Source of the DNA: Chamaecrista fasciculata
Taxonomy: Eukaryota; Streptophyta; Magnoliopsida; Fabales; Fabaceae
NCBI GenBank assembly: GCA_003254925.1
Contig: QANZ01005551.1
Location: 85,634 to 149,633, forward strand
Length of the DNA: 64,000 nt
Direction: 5' to 3'
Under the pieces are notes generated by a model. The model had not been told where the DNA came from. It searched no databases and saw only the letters and a program-made list of their open reading frames with translations. Made by a program: the position numbers and the translations under genes. Below, piece after piece: positions 1-12,100 of the stretch (the stretch's first letter is position 1; the number at the start of each line of letters is the position of its first letter).

Positions 1-1458
1 ATATGTACTAATGTGCAGGGGTTGAGAAGAAGTAGAAAGCTGAGCAGAGGCGAGGTGGACCTACGTGTGGGCAATGGAGCAAGGGTTGCTGCTGTTGCTG
101 TAGGAACATACGAGCTAGTTTTGCCCACTGGGCTTGTTTTGTTTTTGAACAATTGTTATTATGTTCCATCCTTGAGTTCTAACATTATATCACTTTCTTA
201 TTTGGATAAGGAAGGATTTGTTTATGTGAATGGGAATGGAAAATGTTCAATTTACAAAGATAATGTGTTATATGCTTATGGAGATCTGCACGATAACCAC
301 TATATCTTAAAATTGGAACAAAGACATAATAACGAAATCTATAACATCGATACGAAAAGGATTAAGATTAGTGAATCTAATCCTACATACCTTTGGCACT
401 GTCGTTTAGGCCATATAAACGAGAAACGCCTAGAGAAGCTCCATAAAGATGGACTTCTAAGCTCATTTGATTTTGAATCATATGATGCTTGCGAATCTTG
501 TTTACTTGGCAAGATGACAAAGGCGCCCTTTACTGGCCACAGTGAGAGGGCATCTAACTTGTTAGGGATCATACATAGTGATGTATGTGGACCCATGAGT
601 ATCCATGCTAGAGGAGGTTACTCTTACTTCATTACGTTTACTGACGACCTCAGTAGGTATGGCTACGTCTACCTAATGATGCATAAGTCAGAATCTTTTG
701 AAATGTTCAAGAGATTTCAAAATGAAGTTGAGAACCAACTTGACAAGAAAATCAAGGTCCTTCGATCTGATCGAGGAGGCGAGTATTTGACTCAAGAATT
801 CATTGATCATCTTAGTAGTTGTGGGATAGTCTCACAACTTACTCCTCCTGGAACCCCATAGTGGAATGGTGTGTCTGAGAGGATGAATCGAACTCTATTG
901 GATATGGTTCGATCTATGATGAGTCAAACTGATCTTCCACCATCCTTTTGGGGACATGCTTTAGAAGCTGCCGCGTTCACCCTTAACCGTGTTCCATCTA
1001 AGGCAGTTGAGAAGACACCATATGAGATATGGAAAGGGAGGAGTCCCGATTTGTCTTATCTCAAAGTTTGGGGATGTGAAGTTTACGTTAAGCAACAAGC
1101 TAACGATAAACTATCTGCCAAATCCCTCAAGTGCTTGTTTGTAGGATACCCCAAGGAAACAAGGGGATACTATGTTTACTGCCCAACTGATAACAAAGTG
1201 TTTGTAGTCATAAGTGGATTCTTCTTAGAGAAGGATCTAGTTTCCAAAAGAAACAGTGGGAGTAACGTGGATCTCGAAGAAGTTCAAGATCCACAAGGCA
1301 CTTCAGAGGCACAGACGGAAACTGGAGAAGATCCACAAGATGTTGTGGAAGCTCCTCCAGAAACACAAGGACCACGAAGGTCTGATAGGACACTTTTCAG
1401 CCTGAGAGATATGGATTTTTGGTGACTGAAAACAAGGATGTGTTGCTCATGGAGCATG
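1..1458 (+). pseudogene. Ty1/copia pol remnant, protease-integrase part (interrupted copy)
   Basis: This is the left part of a decayed copia polyprotein that begins outside the window. From base 1 it reads the same protein as the intact minus-strand copy at 3633-7598, from about that copy's residue 308 (just after the protease active site) through the integrase HHCC finger and core. It is broken by a CAG-to-TAG stop at 859-861, at the conserved Gln before WNG, and by a small deletion near 1390 that shifts the frame after RRSDRT. The frame stops dead at 1458, where another element is inserted, and resumes at 13483 (MEH|GEPTTYQ across the target duplication). It cannot encode a working polyprotein. 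The match to the neighbouring copy is seen directly. Confidence 0.93.
1454..1458. repeat. Target-site duplication GCATG, left copy
   Basis: GCATG at 1454-1458 lies directly before the TGTTGGG end of the inserted element. It is repeated at 13478-13482 directly after the opposite end. Removing the insert and one copy restores the reading frame of the surrounding pol remnant, which confirms the insertion boundaries. Confidence 0.93.
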
Positions 1459-3583
1459 TGTTGGGAAATCCTCAGGGAAACACGCAGCGGAAGAAACGTA
1501 AATTAAAAAAAAACTTGCGCCCCCGAGGAAAACCCACCCTGAGATCCGCTAGTTGAAATTTAAAACCAGATACGAAAAGTGTTATACCTCAGGCTTTCAA
1601 TCGGATTGGTGATACTGGTGAGTCTAGAAGTCCGTCTCCACGTCCTTCCTCTACCGGTGATCCACACGAACAGTTTCCCGAACACGAGGTGCTAGCCTCC
1701 ACGCCTCTTTCTCCAAAGAGACTCGGGATCCAATCTACAGATTATGAATTCAGGAACTCCTTCTCTGAAATCCAGGTGGATGGCGCCACAGATCAACAAT
1801 CAGCAACAAAACTCCTTTTGTTCTATTGTTGTCTACAAACCCTTAGAACCCACAACTTTCGATAACTCTTCTAACTCCTTAGAAGAAAATCGACTTCTCT
1901 CTCTAGGAAGGTGGGTGTCGAAATTTTCTCTCTCTACAAGGAGGAATTCGACTTCTCTCTATTTGGTGAGCTAGGGTTTCAGAATGTGCATGACATGACC
2001 AAGTGTGGGAGCTAGGCGACTTTGCAGACTTTATATTTACTAAAATTACACTAATTTTATAAATTGAAAATCTATGATATTCTTATAATATCATATTTTA
2101 GGCTTTTAATATCTAATTAAAATATTCCTAGAATATCTTAATTCAAATTCAAATAACCAACTCAGAATCAAAATTTGAAGATCAAATCTTCCAATGGGAC
2201 CCATGAGCTAGGCGCCTATCTCCCTTAATTATTGGGAATTTTATAAATCAAAAATAACTCCTAAAATTAAGGAGTCATAACCAACTTATATTATCCTATT
2301 GTTTTTGAATTAAAATATTACAATGATATCTCTAATTCAAATTTTGAATTTTGAATTTAGTTTCATTATTGAATTAAAATAATACCCCAATATCTTAATT
2401 CAAATCTAGAATCTCAAATTCAAATTCAAATCCATGACTTAAATCAATAAAACATTTTTATTATTTAAATCACCTATAAATGAGGCGGCACCCTCAAACA
2501 AATAGTAGGGAATTTTATAAATTAATAATCTCCTAACTTTTAGGAATTATTTAATTTATTATTTCCCAATATTTAAATTGCAAATAATTAATCTCTATTA
2601 ATTATTTACCAATTATTTAAATCATGTAGAAAATTCAAGACAAGACATAATGTCCCAGACATTTCCTCTGTGTCTTAAATTAGGCCACGGAGTGACCCAC
2701 GAATTACCCTAATTCGTGTCCCTCAGAAGTGTGTTCTAATCCTGCTCGTGTGTGACCCAGCAGGCCCCACGTGAAGTTGGCAGTAGGTCATCCCTATGTC
2801 CTACAAGTCGTGAGCGGACTCTAGCAAGCCATCGCGACTACCCAAAACACGTGAGTTGATCGATCGTTACCAGAACCGATTTTAACCTTCGTACCTCCTA
2901 GGCACCGACCCTATTGTTCTGCGATATCTTGGTCATGGATCAGGCACGGGAAAGTCATCCATGATCCAAACCTTTACTTTCTCGATTCCTTGAGTAAGTC
3001 CCATATACTAGCGTGGCCACGCATTTTCCTGGACAGACTCATCGAGGGCGCCAGTAAGATATCTCCCAATTTAATGGGGAACAAAATCCCAGTCTTGGTC
3101 AGTCCACATTCCTCAGCACGGCAATCAACCAGACCCGTACTTAGCCCTTATGGCTACCCTGCTACGGGCAACGTTAGACTAAGCCAAAGTCTGACAACTG
3201 CAACGCCGGAATAATGATGACCTCAGGTCTAAGGCGTCGTGACAGGCGTACAAGAGAGGCAAGCTGATGACTAAACCCATGCAGGACTCTCCGGGTCAGT
3301 CCAGCAACTCGTAACCCCTTACGTAATTGCACCATGACTCTCGTTCCAGCATCTAGTGCGTGCATCCCTATGCACCGAGGTCATGCTGATCTTAGTTCAT
3401 TTTCGCTCCCACGAAAACAATCGATCAGGGACAGATTTAGATTAATTATCTTATAATTAATCATGGACGTAATCACAGTAAACATGCTAATAATGTGAAA
3501 ACCATTAATTTATCTCTATAAATTAATCCATATGTTCATAACATATATAAAAAAGGATTGGCCCTAGGGCACAATTCCTAACA
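1459..3583 (-). repeat. 3' LTR of the minus-strand copia
   Basis: 2125 bp, starting TG and ending CA on either strand. It is uninterrupted and matches the other LTR (9160-13477) over its full length. It has AT-rich flanks and a GC-richer core (about 2640-3420) that is shared with the LTRs at 10792, 14674, 62663 and 63245. At 3080-3095 it keeps the empty version of the site at which the other LTR carries a solo-LTR insertion. Confidence 0.93.
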
Positions 3584-3602
3584 GACTCCCACTTGCACTA
3601 GG
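3584..3602 (-). other. Polypurine tract next to the 3' LTR
   Basis: On the minus strand the bases just before the 3' LTR read GCAAGTGGGAGTC and then TGTTAGG. This is the expected place for the plus-strand primer of reverse transcription. The same tract precedes the plus-strand LTR at 14674. Confidence 0.7.
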
Positions 3603-3632
3603 GTACAATCATCAATCTAGCTGTTCCTACTC

Positions 3633-6600
3633 CTAGGTACACTGATCAATGCGTCTAATCCCCATCGACGATACATGTCTCTCATGTATGACCCTTGCAA
3701 GCGGCTTTGTCAGAGGATCAGCAACATTATCCTCGCCTGCTACTTTGCAAATCTTCACATCACCTCTGTCAATCATCTCCCTGACGAGGTGAAAACGTCT
3801 GAGTATATGTTTGGTCCTCTGGTGGGACCGTGGCTCCTTGGCTTGCGCAATAGCTCCACTATTGTCGCAATACAGGGTAATGGGATCAGATATGGTCGGA
3901 ACCACACCAAGCTCGGAGATGAACTTTCTAATCCACACAGCCTCCTTTGCCGCATCCGATGCTGCAATATACTCGGACTCCGTTGTAGAATCGGCAATCG
4001 TGCTCTGCTTGGAACTCTTCCAACTCACGCTGCCACCGTTCAGGAGAAACACATATCCTGACTGCGATTTAAAGTCATCTTGGTCGGTTTGGAAACTAGC
4101 ATCTGTGTAACCCCTTACACATAGCTCTTCATCAGTTCCACCGTACACCAAGAACTCATCCTTAGTCCTTCTTAAGTACTTAAGGATATTCTTGACAGCG
4201 ATCCAATGATCCTCACCAGGGTCTTGTTGGAATCGGCTTGTCATACTCAGGGCAAACGACACATCGGGTCGAGTACATAGCATGGCATACATGATGGATC
4301 CTATGGCCGAGGCATAGGGGATCCCACTCATGCGACCTCGCTCAACAAGTGTCCTCGGACACTGTTTCTTGCTTAGGGTCAGCCCATGATTCATCGGAAT
4401 GAATCCCTTCTTGGAATCTTGCATACTGAACCTCTTCAGTACCTTATCCAAGTACGTGCTTTGACTCAACCCAAGAAGCCTACGAGATCTATCCCTATAG
4501 ATCTTGATTCCTAGAATATAGGCGGCTTCTCCTAGGTCCTTCATTGAGAAGGATTTTCCCAACCAAGATTTTACAATCTCTAAAGTTGAGATATCATTCC
4601 CAATGAGTAGTATGTCATCGACATACAGTACCAAGAACACAATCGTGCTCCCACTAACCTTCTTGTAAACACAAGGTTCGTCAGGGTTTTGTAGGAAGCC
4701 AAACTCTTTGACGACCTCATCAAAACGATGATTCCAACTCCTGGATGCTTGCTTCAATCCATAAATGGATCTCTGAAGCTTGCACACCTTGTCTGGTGCC
4801 TCAGGACATTCAAACCCCTCGGGTTGTATCATATACACATCCTCGGGCAGCCTTCCGTTAAGGAATGCTGTTTTGACATCCATCTGCCATATCTCATAGT
4901 CATAATATGCAGCTATGGCAAGGAGGATCCTAATGGATTTGGCCATTGCAACAGGCGAAAACGTTTCGTCATAGTCTATACCATGACGTTGCGTAAATCC
5001 CTTCGCAACTAGCCTCGCCTTGAAGACGGTGACGTTGCCGTCCATGTCGGTTTTCTCCTTGAAAACCCACTTGCACCCTACGGGTTTTACCCCTTCAGGT
5101 GGAGTGACCAAGTTCCAAACTTGGTTGTCGTACATGGACTGCATCTCAGCCTTCATGGCTTCAACCCATTTTTCTGAGTTGGGATCTACGATGGCCTCTT
5201 GATAGGTGGTGGGTTCACCACGCTCCGTGAGCAACACATCCTTGTTTTCAGTCACGAGAAATCCATAGTATCTCTCTGGCTGGAAACGTGTTCTATCAGA
5301 CCTTCGTGGTCCTTGTGTTTGTGGAGGAGCTTCCACAACCTCTTGTGGAACTTCTCCAGTTTCCGTCTGCGCCTCTGGCGTGTCTTGTGGAGCTTGAACT
5401 TCTTCAAGCTCTATCTTACTCCCACTGTTTCTCTTGGAAACAAGGTCCTTCTCTAAGAAGAATCCATTCCTGACCACAAACACTTTGTTGTCAGTTGGGC
5501 AGTAGACGTAATACCCTTTGGTCTCTTTAGGGTATCCCACAAATAGACACTTGAGGGATTTGGGAGACAGTTTATCGTTAGCCTGTTGCTTAACATAAAC
5601 CTCACATCCCCAAACCTTGAGGTAAGACAAATTGGGACTCTTCCCTTTCCATATCTCATATGGTGTCTTCTCAACGGATTTAGACGGAACACGGTTAAGT
5701 GTGAACGCGGCAGCTTCTAAAGCATACCCCCAGAAGGATGGCGGAAGATCGGTCTGACTCATCATAGATCGAACCATATCCAATAGGGTTCGATTCCTCC
5801 TCTCAGACACACCATTCCACTGTGGTGTTCCAGGGGGAGTCAGTTGTGAAACTATTCCACAACTACTAAGATGATCAGTGAATTCTTGACTCAAATATTC
5901 GCCTCCTCGATCAGATCGAAGGATCTTTATTTTCTTGTCAAGTTGGTTCTCAACTTCATTTTGAAATCTTTTGAACATTTCAAAAGACTCTGACTTGTGC
6001 TTCATCAAGTAGATATACCCATATCTACTGAAGTCGTCAGTGAACGTAATGAAGTACGAGTAACCACCTCTGGCCTGCACACTCATGGGTCCACATACAT
6101 CACTATGTATGATTCCCAAAAGGTCAGATGCCCTTTCACTTTGGCCAGTGAAAGGCGCTTTTGTCATCTTGCCAAGTAAACAGGATTCGCAAGCATCATA
6201 TGATTCAAAATCAAATGATCTTAGAAGTCCATCTCTATGGAGCTTCTCAAGGCGTCTCTCGTTTATATGACCAAGGCGACAGTGCCAAAGGTACGTAGGA
6301 TTAGGTTCGCCAACCTTAGTCCTTTTAGTATCAATGTTATAGATATTATTATGTCTTTGTTTCAATTCTAAGATATAGTGGTTATCATGCAGATCTCCAT
6401 AAGCATATAACACATTATCCTTGTAAATTGAACACCTTCCATTACCATTCATACAAATAAAACCTTCCTTATCCAAATAAGAAAGTGATATAATGTTTGA
6501 ACTTAAACATGGAACGTAATAACAATTATTCAAAGACAGAATAAGCCCAGTGGGCAAAACTAGCTCGTATGTCCCTACAGCAACAGCAGCAACCCTTGCT

Positions 6601-7598
6601 CCATTGCCCACACGTAGGTCCACCTCGCCTCGGCTCAGCTTTCTACTTCTTCTCAACCCCTGCACATTAGTACAAATGTGAGAACCACAAGCAGTATCCA
6701 ATACCCAAGTGGTAGGAGTAGACAAGTGAACGCCTATAACAAAGATACCTGAAGTAGAAGCCTCATTCTTCTTCTTCTTCAGATCTTCCATGTACAGCTT
6801 ACAATTTCTTCTCCAGTGACCCGGCTTCTGGCAGAAGAAACAAACTGCATCCTTTGAGGTCTTTGCCTTCTTGGCAGGAGGTGGGTTAGGTCTTGCTGCA
6901 GGCTTGGTCCCACCAACCTCAGCATCTCCTTTCCTCTTTCCTTTGCCCTTCCCCTTTCCCTTGTTCTGAACTAACAAGACAGTGCTAGGCGCCTTCTTAA
7001 TAGATGCCTCAGCAGTCTTTAGCATCCCATGCAGTTCAGACACTGATTTCTCCATGCCATTCATATTGAAGTTCAAGACGAACTGGTCATAACTTCTGGG
7101 CAGCGAATGCAGGATCAAATCCGTCGCTAGCTCTGGCAAAATGGGAAATCCCAGCCTAGCAAGGTGATCTATGTGCCCCTGCATCTTCAAGACGTGGGCA
7201 CTCACAGATCCACCTTCTGCCATCTTGCAAGAGTAGAGAGCTTTTGAAGTCTCAAACCTCTCTTGCCTTGCCTGTACTTGGAACATTTCCTTGAGATGCG
7301 TTATCATCTCATATGCCCCTTTGTTCTCCAAGTTCTTTTGAATCTCGGGAACCATGGTAACGAGCATAAGACAGGCAACGTCCACAGAGTCACTCTGATG
7401 CTTCTCGTAAGCATCCTTCTGAGCTCTTGGAGCATTGGCAGCAGGCTGTTCAGGGATGGGGTTGTCTAGGACATAGAGCTTTCTCTCCTGGGTGAGAACA
7501 ATTCTCACATTCCGGTACCAGTCGAGAAAGTTAGTCCCAGTCAACTTGTCCTTCTCAAGGACAGATCGCAGTGATAGTGAGGGAACGTTTGTTGCCAT
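3633..7598 (-). CDS. Copia gag-pol polyprotein, 1321 aa, uninterrupted
   Basis: This would make the capsid protein and all enzymes for copia transposition. Domains in order: gag of the UBN2 type (about residues 1-205), a Lys/Gly-rich basic linker (213-245), a CCHC zinc knuckle (C253, C256, H261, C266), aspartic protease around D301, an integrase HHCC finger (H439, H444, C470, C473), an integrase core with D500, D563 and E599 in D,D35E spacing, a variable linker (about 720-790), reverse transcriptase with D907 and YVDD at 992-995, and RNase H with D1166, E1209 and D1245. The start is the first ATG after a leader of about 1.5 kb and opens a normal copia gag. No stop or frameshift is present. 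One oddity is the protease motif, which reads DTACG where D-T/S-G is usual. The split 5' LTR may impair expression. Confidence 0.94.
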   Translation of the reverse strand: MATNVPSLSLRSVLEKDKLTGTNFLDWYRNVRIVLTQERKLYVLDNPIPEQPAANAPRAQKDAYEKHQSDSVDVACLMLVTMVPEIQKNLENKGAYEMITHLKEMFQVQARQERFETSKALYSCKMAEGGSVSAHVLKMQGHIDHLARLGFPILPELATDLILHSLPRSYDQFVLNFNMNGMEKSVSELHGMLKTAEASIKKAPSTVLLVQNKGKGKGKGKRKGDAEVGGTKPAARPNPPPAKKAKTSKDAVCFFCQKPGHWRRNCKLYMEDLKKKKNEASTSGIFVIGVHLSTPTTWVLDTACGSHICTNVQGLRRSRKLSRGEVDLRVGNGARVAAVAVGTYELVLPTGLILSLNNCYYVPCLSSNIISLSYLDKEGFICMNGNGRCSIYKDNVLYAYGDLHDNHYILELKQRHNNIYNIDTKRTKVGEPNPTYLWHCRLGHINERRLEKLHRDGLLRSFDFESYDACESCLLGKMTKAPFTGQSERASDLLGIIHSDVCGPMSVQARGGYSYFITFTDDFSRYGYIYLMKHKSESFEMFKRFQNEVENQLDKKIKILRSDRGGEYLSQEFTDHLSSCGIVSQLTPPGTPQWNGVSERRNRTLLDMVRSMMSQTDLPPSFWGYALEAAAFTLNRVPSKSVEKTPYEIWKGKSPNLSYLKVWGCEVYVKQQANDKLSPKSLKCLFVGYPKETKGYYVYCPTDNKVFVVRNGFFLEKDLVSKRNSGSKIELEEVQAPQDTPEAQTETGEVPQEVVEAPPQTQGPRRSDRTRFQPERYYGFLVTENKDVLLTERGEPTTYQEAIVDPNSEKWVEAMKAEMQSMYDNQVWNLVTPPEGVKPVGCKWVFKEKTDMDGNVTVFKARLVAKGFTQRHGIDYDETFSPVAMAKSIRILLAIAAYYDYEIWQMDVKTAFLNGRLPEDVYMIQPEGFECPEAPDKVCKLQRSIYGLKQASRSWNHRFDEVVKEFGFLQNPDEPCVYKKVSGSTIVFLVLYVDDILLIGNDISTLEIVKSWLGKSFSMKDLGEAAYILGIKIYRDRSRRLLGLSQSTYLDKVLKRFSMQDSKKGFIPMNHGLTLSKKQCPRTLVERGRMSGIPYASAIGSIMYAMLCTRPDVSFALSMTSRFQQDPGEDHWIAVKNILKYLRRTKDEFLVYGGTDEELCVRGYTDASFQTDQDDFKSQSGYVFLLNGGSVSWKSSKQSTIADSTTESEYIAASDAAKEAVWIRKFISELGVVPTISDPITLYCDNSGAIAQAKEPRSHQRTKHILRRFHLVREMIDRGDVKICKVAGEDNVADPLTKPLARVIHERHVSSMGIRRIDQCT

Positions 7599-9145
7599 TT
7601 GATTCTACAATTCAGATATGCAAAGTTTAATTAGCAGGAAAATAAAATATATCCACCATTTTATAAAACCCAGTAAAATTTATTATTAGTGGCTAAGACC
7701 CATATTTCACCAAAGTCTACCGTCGCTGAGGGCGATCATGCATCCTTTAGCTATTTAGGTAGGTAACTCCTTACCAATCACATCTCTATGTGACTCTTAG
7801 ATCTTTATGGGACTGTATCATCATATGATACGGCATGTTTATCCCATCTAATGCCTTGAGGCCCAAAACCGTTTTGATAGCCCCATTAAGTCACACAATA
7901 AAACTCGTGAATGGCAAGGCCCAAACGACGAGGCCGAAGCCCAGCCCCATATCATCAACGGCGTCACTTAAACACGTGTCGCTGAGGGCGATCACCGCAT
8001 TTAATGACCCAAGATTTCAATGGGCGTCGAACTGAAAACCCCCATTCACCCGTGTGTCCTCGAGGTCAAGGCAGATACGTGTCGCTGAGGGCGATCACCG
8101 CTCCACGATGAACAAGATTTCCACAAGGTGTTTTATTGATGACATTAAAACTTAAGATTTTCTAAAAGGGTTTGATTTTTGAAAAAGTTCCGTTTTAAAG
8201 TTTAATTTTAAAACTCCTTTTAAAATTAAACGAGTCATGTCACATGTTTAATCCCCAAGTGTATCACATACACATAAACATGTGCACGGATTATGCATCA
8301 TATGCAAAATCCCATGCTCGTATCGCATACGAATACATATATATATATGGCGCCAAAAGCAGGGTAAATTGCATGTTAAAATCGCGTCCTAAACATACAT
8401 CTAGCGCTTTGTATCACATACAAACCTAAATGCAAACTGACATACATTGTGTTTAGATATGGCTCACCTATCCTAATAATTCTCCCAAGCCAATGAGAGA
8501 ATTTTTCTAAAAAGAAAAACGTAAAATTACAAGAGAGTAAACCCCAGTTACATTGAGGTATAAACTGAAAAGTAAAATTACATCGGATAGAGGGAGACGA
8601 CACGCAGGCCGTATACACCATAAACCTAGAGCCATATCCAACACCACACAATTACATATATGAACACTTCATACAATCATGTCAAACACAATATATATCC
8701 AACACATAGCAAAAACGATTTTTGTAGGTGTTAATTAGGATGTGCAATTTTAACATGCCTTTTCTTGAATTTAGGCCAATTATCAATAATTATAAAATTC
8801 AGGAATCACATTCCAAAATTTTAATTATTGACCCAAAAATTTTAAAATTCACAATTTTATTCAAATTTTCAATCACCCACATAATATTATGATTAAAACA
8901 CTTTTAACCATAATTATATGGGAATTTCGACTTTGGCCTATATTTACAAGAAAAATTCGAAATCAATCATATTGACTTCCTTATGTATCACATACATAAG
9001 TTTGCACCTATTCTTGTAGATTCAGTTTTTTAAAAAACATTCGGTGGATTTTTTTTGTAAAACCAATTCAAGATTGAAAAAGGTAAAACAAGCCAAGCAT
9101 ACATCACATGCACACCAAAATGATTTTAAATTCCAAGACTAGCGT
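7599..9145 (-). other. Untranslated leader of the minus-strand copia, with short repeats
   Basis: About 1.5 kb between primer site and gag, with no convincing coding sequence. GTCGCTGAGGGCGATCA occurs three times (near 7722, 7978 and 8081), the last two inside a longer shared context. A looser motif with 'atcacatac' recurs near 8262, 8412 and 8986. Leaders of this kind usually hold RNA packaging or dimerisation signals; that role is inferred here. Confidence 0.7.
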
Positions 9146-9158
9146 GGCTTTGATACCA
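9146..9158 (-). other. Primer-binding site, initiator Met-tRNA type
   Basis: On the minus strand, one base after the end of the 5' LTR, the sequence reads TGGTATCAAAGCC. This is the plant copia primer site complementary to the 3' end of initiator methionine tRNA, with one change from the common TGGTATCAGAGC. Confidence 0.85.
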
Positions 9159-9159
9159 C

Positions 9160-12100
9160 TGTTGGGAAATCCTCAGGGAAACACGCAGCGGAAGAAACGT
9201 AAATTAAAAAAAAATTTGCGCCCCCGAGGAAAACCCACCCTGAGATCCGCTAGTTGAAATTTAAAACCAGATACGAAAAGTGTTATACCTCAGGCTTTCA
9301 ATCGGATTTGTGATACTGGTGAGTCTAGAAGTCCGTCTCCACGTCCTTCCTCTACCGGTGATCCACACGAACAGTTTCCCGAACACGAGGTGCTAGCCTC
9401 CACGCCTCTTTCTCCAAAGAGACTCGGGATCCAATCTACAGATTATGAATTCAGGAACTCCTTCTCTGAAATCCAGGTGGATGGCGCCACAGATCAACAA
9501 TCAGCAACAAAACTCCTTTTGTTCTATTGTTGTCTACAAACCCTTAGAACCCACAATTTTCGATAACTCTTCTAACTCCTTAGAAGAAAATCGACTTCTC
9601 TCTCTAGGAAGGTGGGTGTCGAAATTTTCTCTCTCTACAAGGAGGAATTCGACTTCTCTCTATTTGGTGAGCTAGGGTTTCAGAATGTGCATGACATGAC
9701 CAAGTGTGGGAGCTAGGCGACTTTGCAGACTTTATATTTACTAAAATTACACTAATTTTATAAATATAAAATCTATGATATTCTTATAATATCATATTTT
9801 AGGCTTTGAATATCTAATTAAAATATTCCTAGAATATCTTAATTCAAATTCAAATAACCAACTCAGAATCAAAATTTGAAGATCAAATCTTCCAATGGGA
9901 CCCATGAGCTAGGCGCCTATCTCCCTTAATTATTGGGAATTTTATAAATCAAAAATAACTCCTAAAATTAAGGAGTCATAACCAACTTATATTATCCCAT
10001 TGTTTTTGAATTAAAATATTACAATAATATCTCTAATTCAAATTTTGAATTTTGAATTTAGTTTCATTATTGAATTAAAATATTACCTCAATATCTTAAT
10101 TCAAATCTCGAATCTCAAATTCAAATTCAAATCCATGACTTAAATCAATAAAACATTTTTATTATTTAAATCACCTATAAATGAGGCGCCACCCTCAAAC
10201 AAATAGTAGGGAATTTTATAAATTAATAATCTCCTAACTTTTAGGAATTATTTAATTTATTATTTCCCAATATTTAAATTGCAAATAATTAATCTCTATT
10301 AATTATTTACCAATTATTTAAATCATGTAGAAAATACAAGACAAGACATAATGTCCTAGACATTTCCTCTGTGTCTTAAATTAGGCCACGGAGTGACCCA
10401 CGAATTACCTTAATTCGTCTCCCTCAGAAGTGTGTTCCAATCCTGCTCGTGTGTGACCCAGTAGGCCCCACGTGAAGTTGGCAGTAGGTCATCCCTATCT
10501 CCTACAAGTCGTGAGCGGACTCTAGCAAGCCATCGCGACTACCCAAAACACGTGAGTTGATCGATCGTTACCAGAACCGATTTTAACCTTCGTACCTCCT
10601 AGGCACTGACCCTATTGTTCTGCGATATCTTGGTCATGGATCAGGCACGGGAAAGTCATCCATGATCCAAACCTTTACTTTCTCGATTCCTTGAGTAAGT
10701 CCCATATACTAGCGTGGCCACGCATTTTCCTGGACAGACTCATCGAGGGCGCCAGTAAGATATCTCCCAATTTAATGGGGAACAAAATCCCTGTTGGGAA
10801 ATCACAGAGGGAGCGCAGCGGAAGAAATTAAAAATTTGGACTAAAACGCAAATAAAACTAAGAGCTAACTCTGTGATTCCTTCCAGGATCCACTAACTAT
10901 GTTTATACCAGATAAGAAAAGATGTTTACCTAGTTTTGATCGGTGACTTATCGTATTCGCGAATTTGAGAAGTCCACAGAGTGTCCTTCCTCTACCAGTA
11001 ATCCACACGAGCAGTTTGGCAGATGCCTAGGTGCTAGCCTCCTTCACTTCTTCCCAAGTGAATACGGGAACTCTATCTATGATTCTTGAATAATCAAGAA
11101 CTGTTCTTGATTATCAAGATTGATTGGGAAGTACTAATATTATCAGGTGCAGGTCCAATTCTCTTTCTTCAAGAAAATCGACTCACTCTCATAATATTAG
11201 GACTAGGCGATTTTTCACTCTCTATAGATGCTCTAGGCGAAATTCTTGGTCTGACCAAGAATTGATCTGTGTTGTGAGTTATCTCTGAGATAGGCGCCTA
11301 GTGCCTCTATTTATAGTGTTCTCATTCCTAGTTTTAGGGAATCCTAATCCAATTAGGATATCTCTAAGATATGGGATATCTTTTAGATATCTCAAAATAT
11401 CTTTTGATTTATAATATTAAACTTAATATTATAATTCAAAAATAAAGCCCAATTTTCGAATTTGACCTATCCAAGATCAAATCTTGGATCAAATCTTGAT
11501 TTGCTCAAATCCTATTGGTTGGAATGAGTCATGAGATTTTGATTTTATAATTTAAATATTACTTTAATAATTAAATATAAAAATCGACTTTAGCCTAGAC
11601 CCAAACTCTAAAATGCAAGATCAAATCTTCCATCCCAAGAAAGGGGGTAGGCGAAATTCTCATGGAGTTTTTGGAGGAATTTTATAACAACCCAAACTCC
11701 TTAGGTAGTTATAACTAATTCCTAACAATTTTGAATAAAAGAATTACCTTAATATCTTTTAATTCAAATCCTATATCTTTTCCAAAAGATATTTATCTTA
11801 TCTTTATTTAATTAATAAAAACAATTTCTATTAATAAAAACAAAGATAATGAGGCGCCACCCTCATCCTTTTATTTCCCAATTTTAGTGAATTTAATAAA
11901 TCAATAATTCCCTAATTTTTAGGAAACTTATTTAATTTATTTATTCACTAATATTTTAATTGTAAAACTATTTAACAATTAATTTAAATTTAAATTTGTC
12001 CAACAAATTTAAAACCTCAATCATAGATATTTATTTAAGACAAGATTTAATGTCCTAAGACATTTAACTATGTCCTAAATTGTGTCACCTAAGTGACTCA

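Noticed and set aside
1744..1974. 76-codon open frame repeated at 9445-9675
   Set aside because: It is in the antisense strand of both LTRs of one element, so its repetition only reflects LTR identity; no domain.
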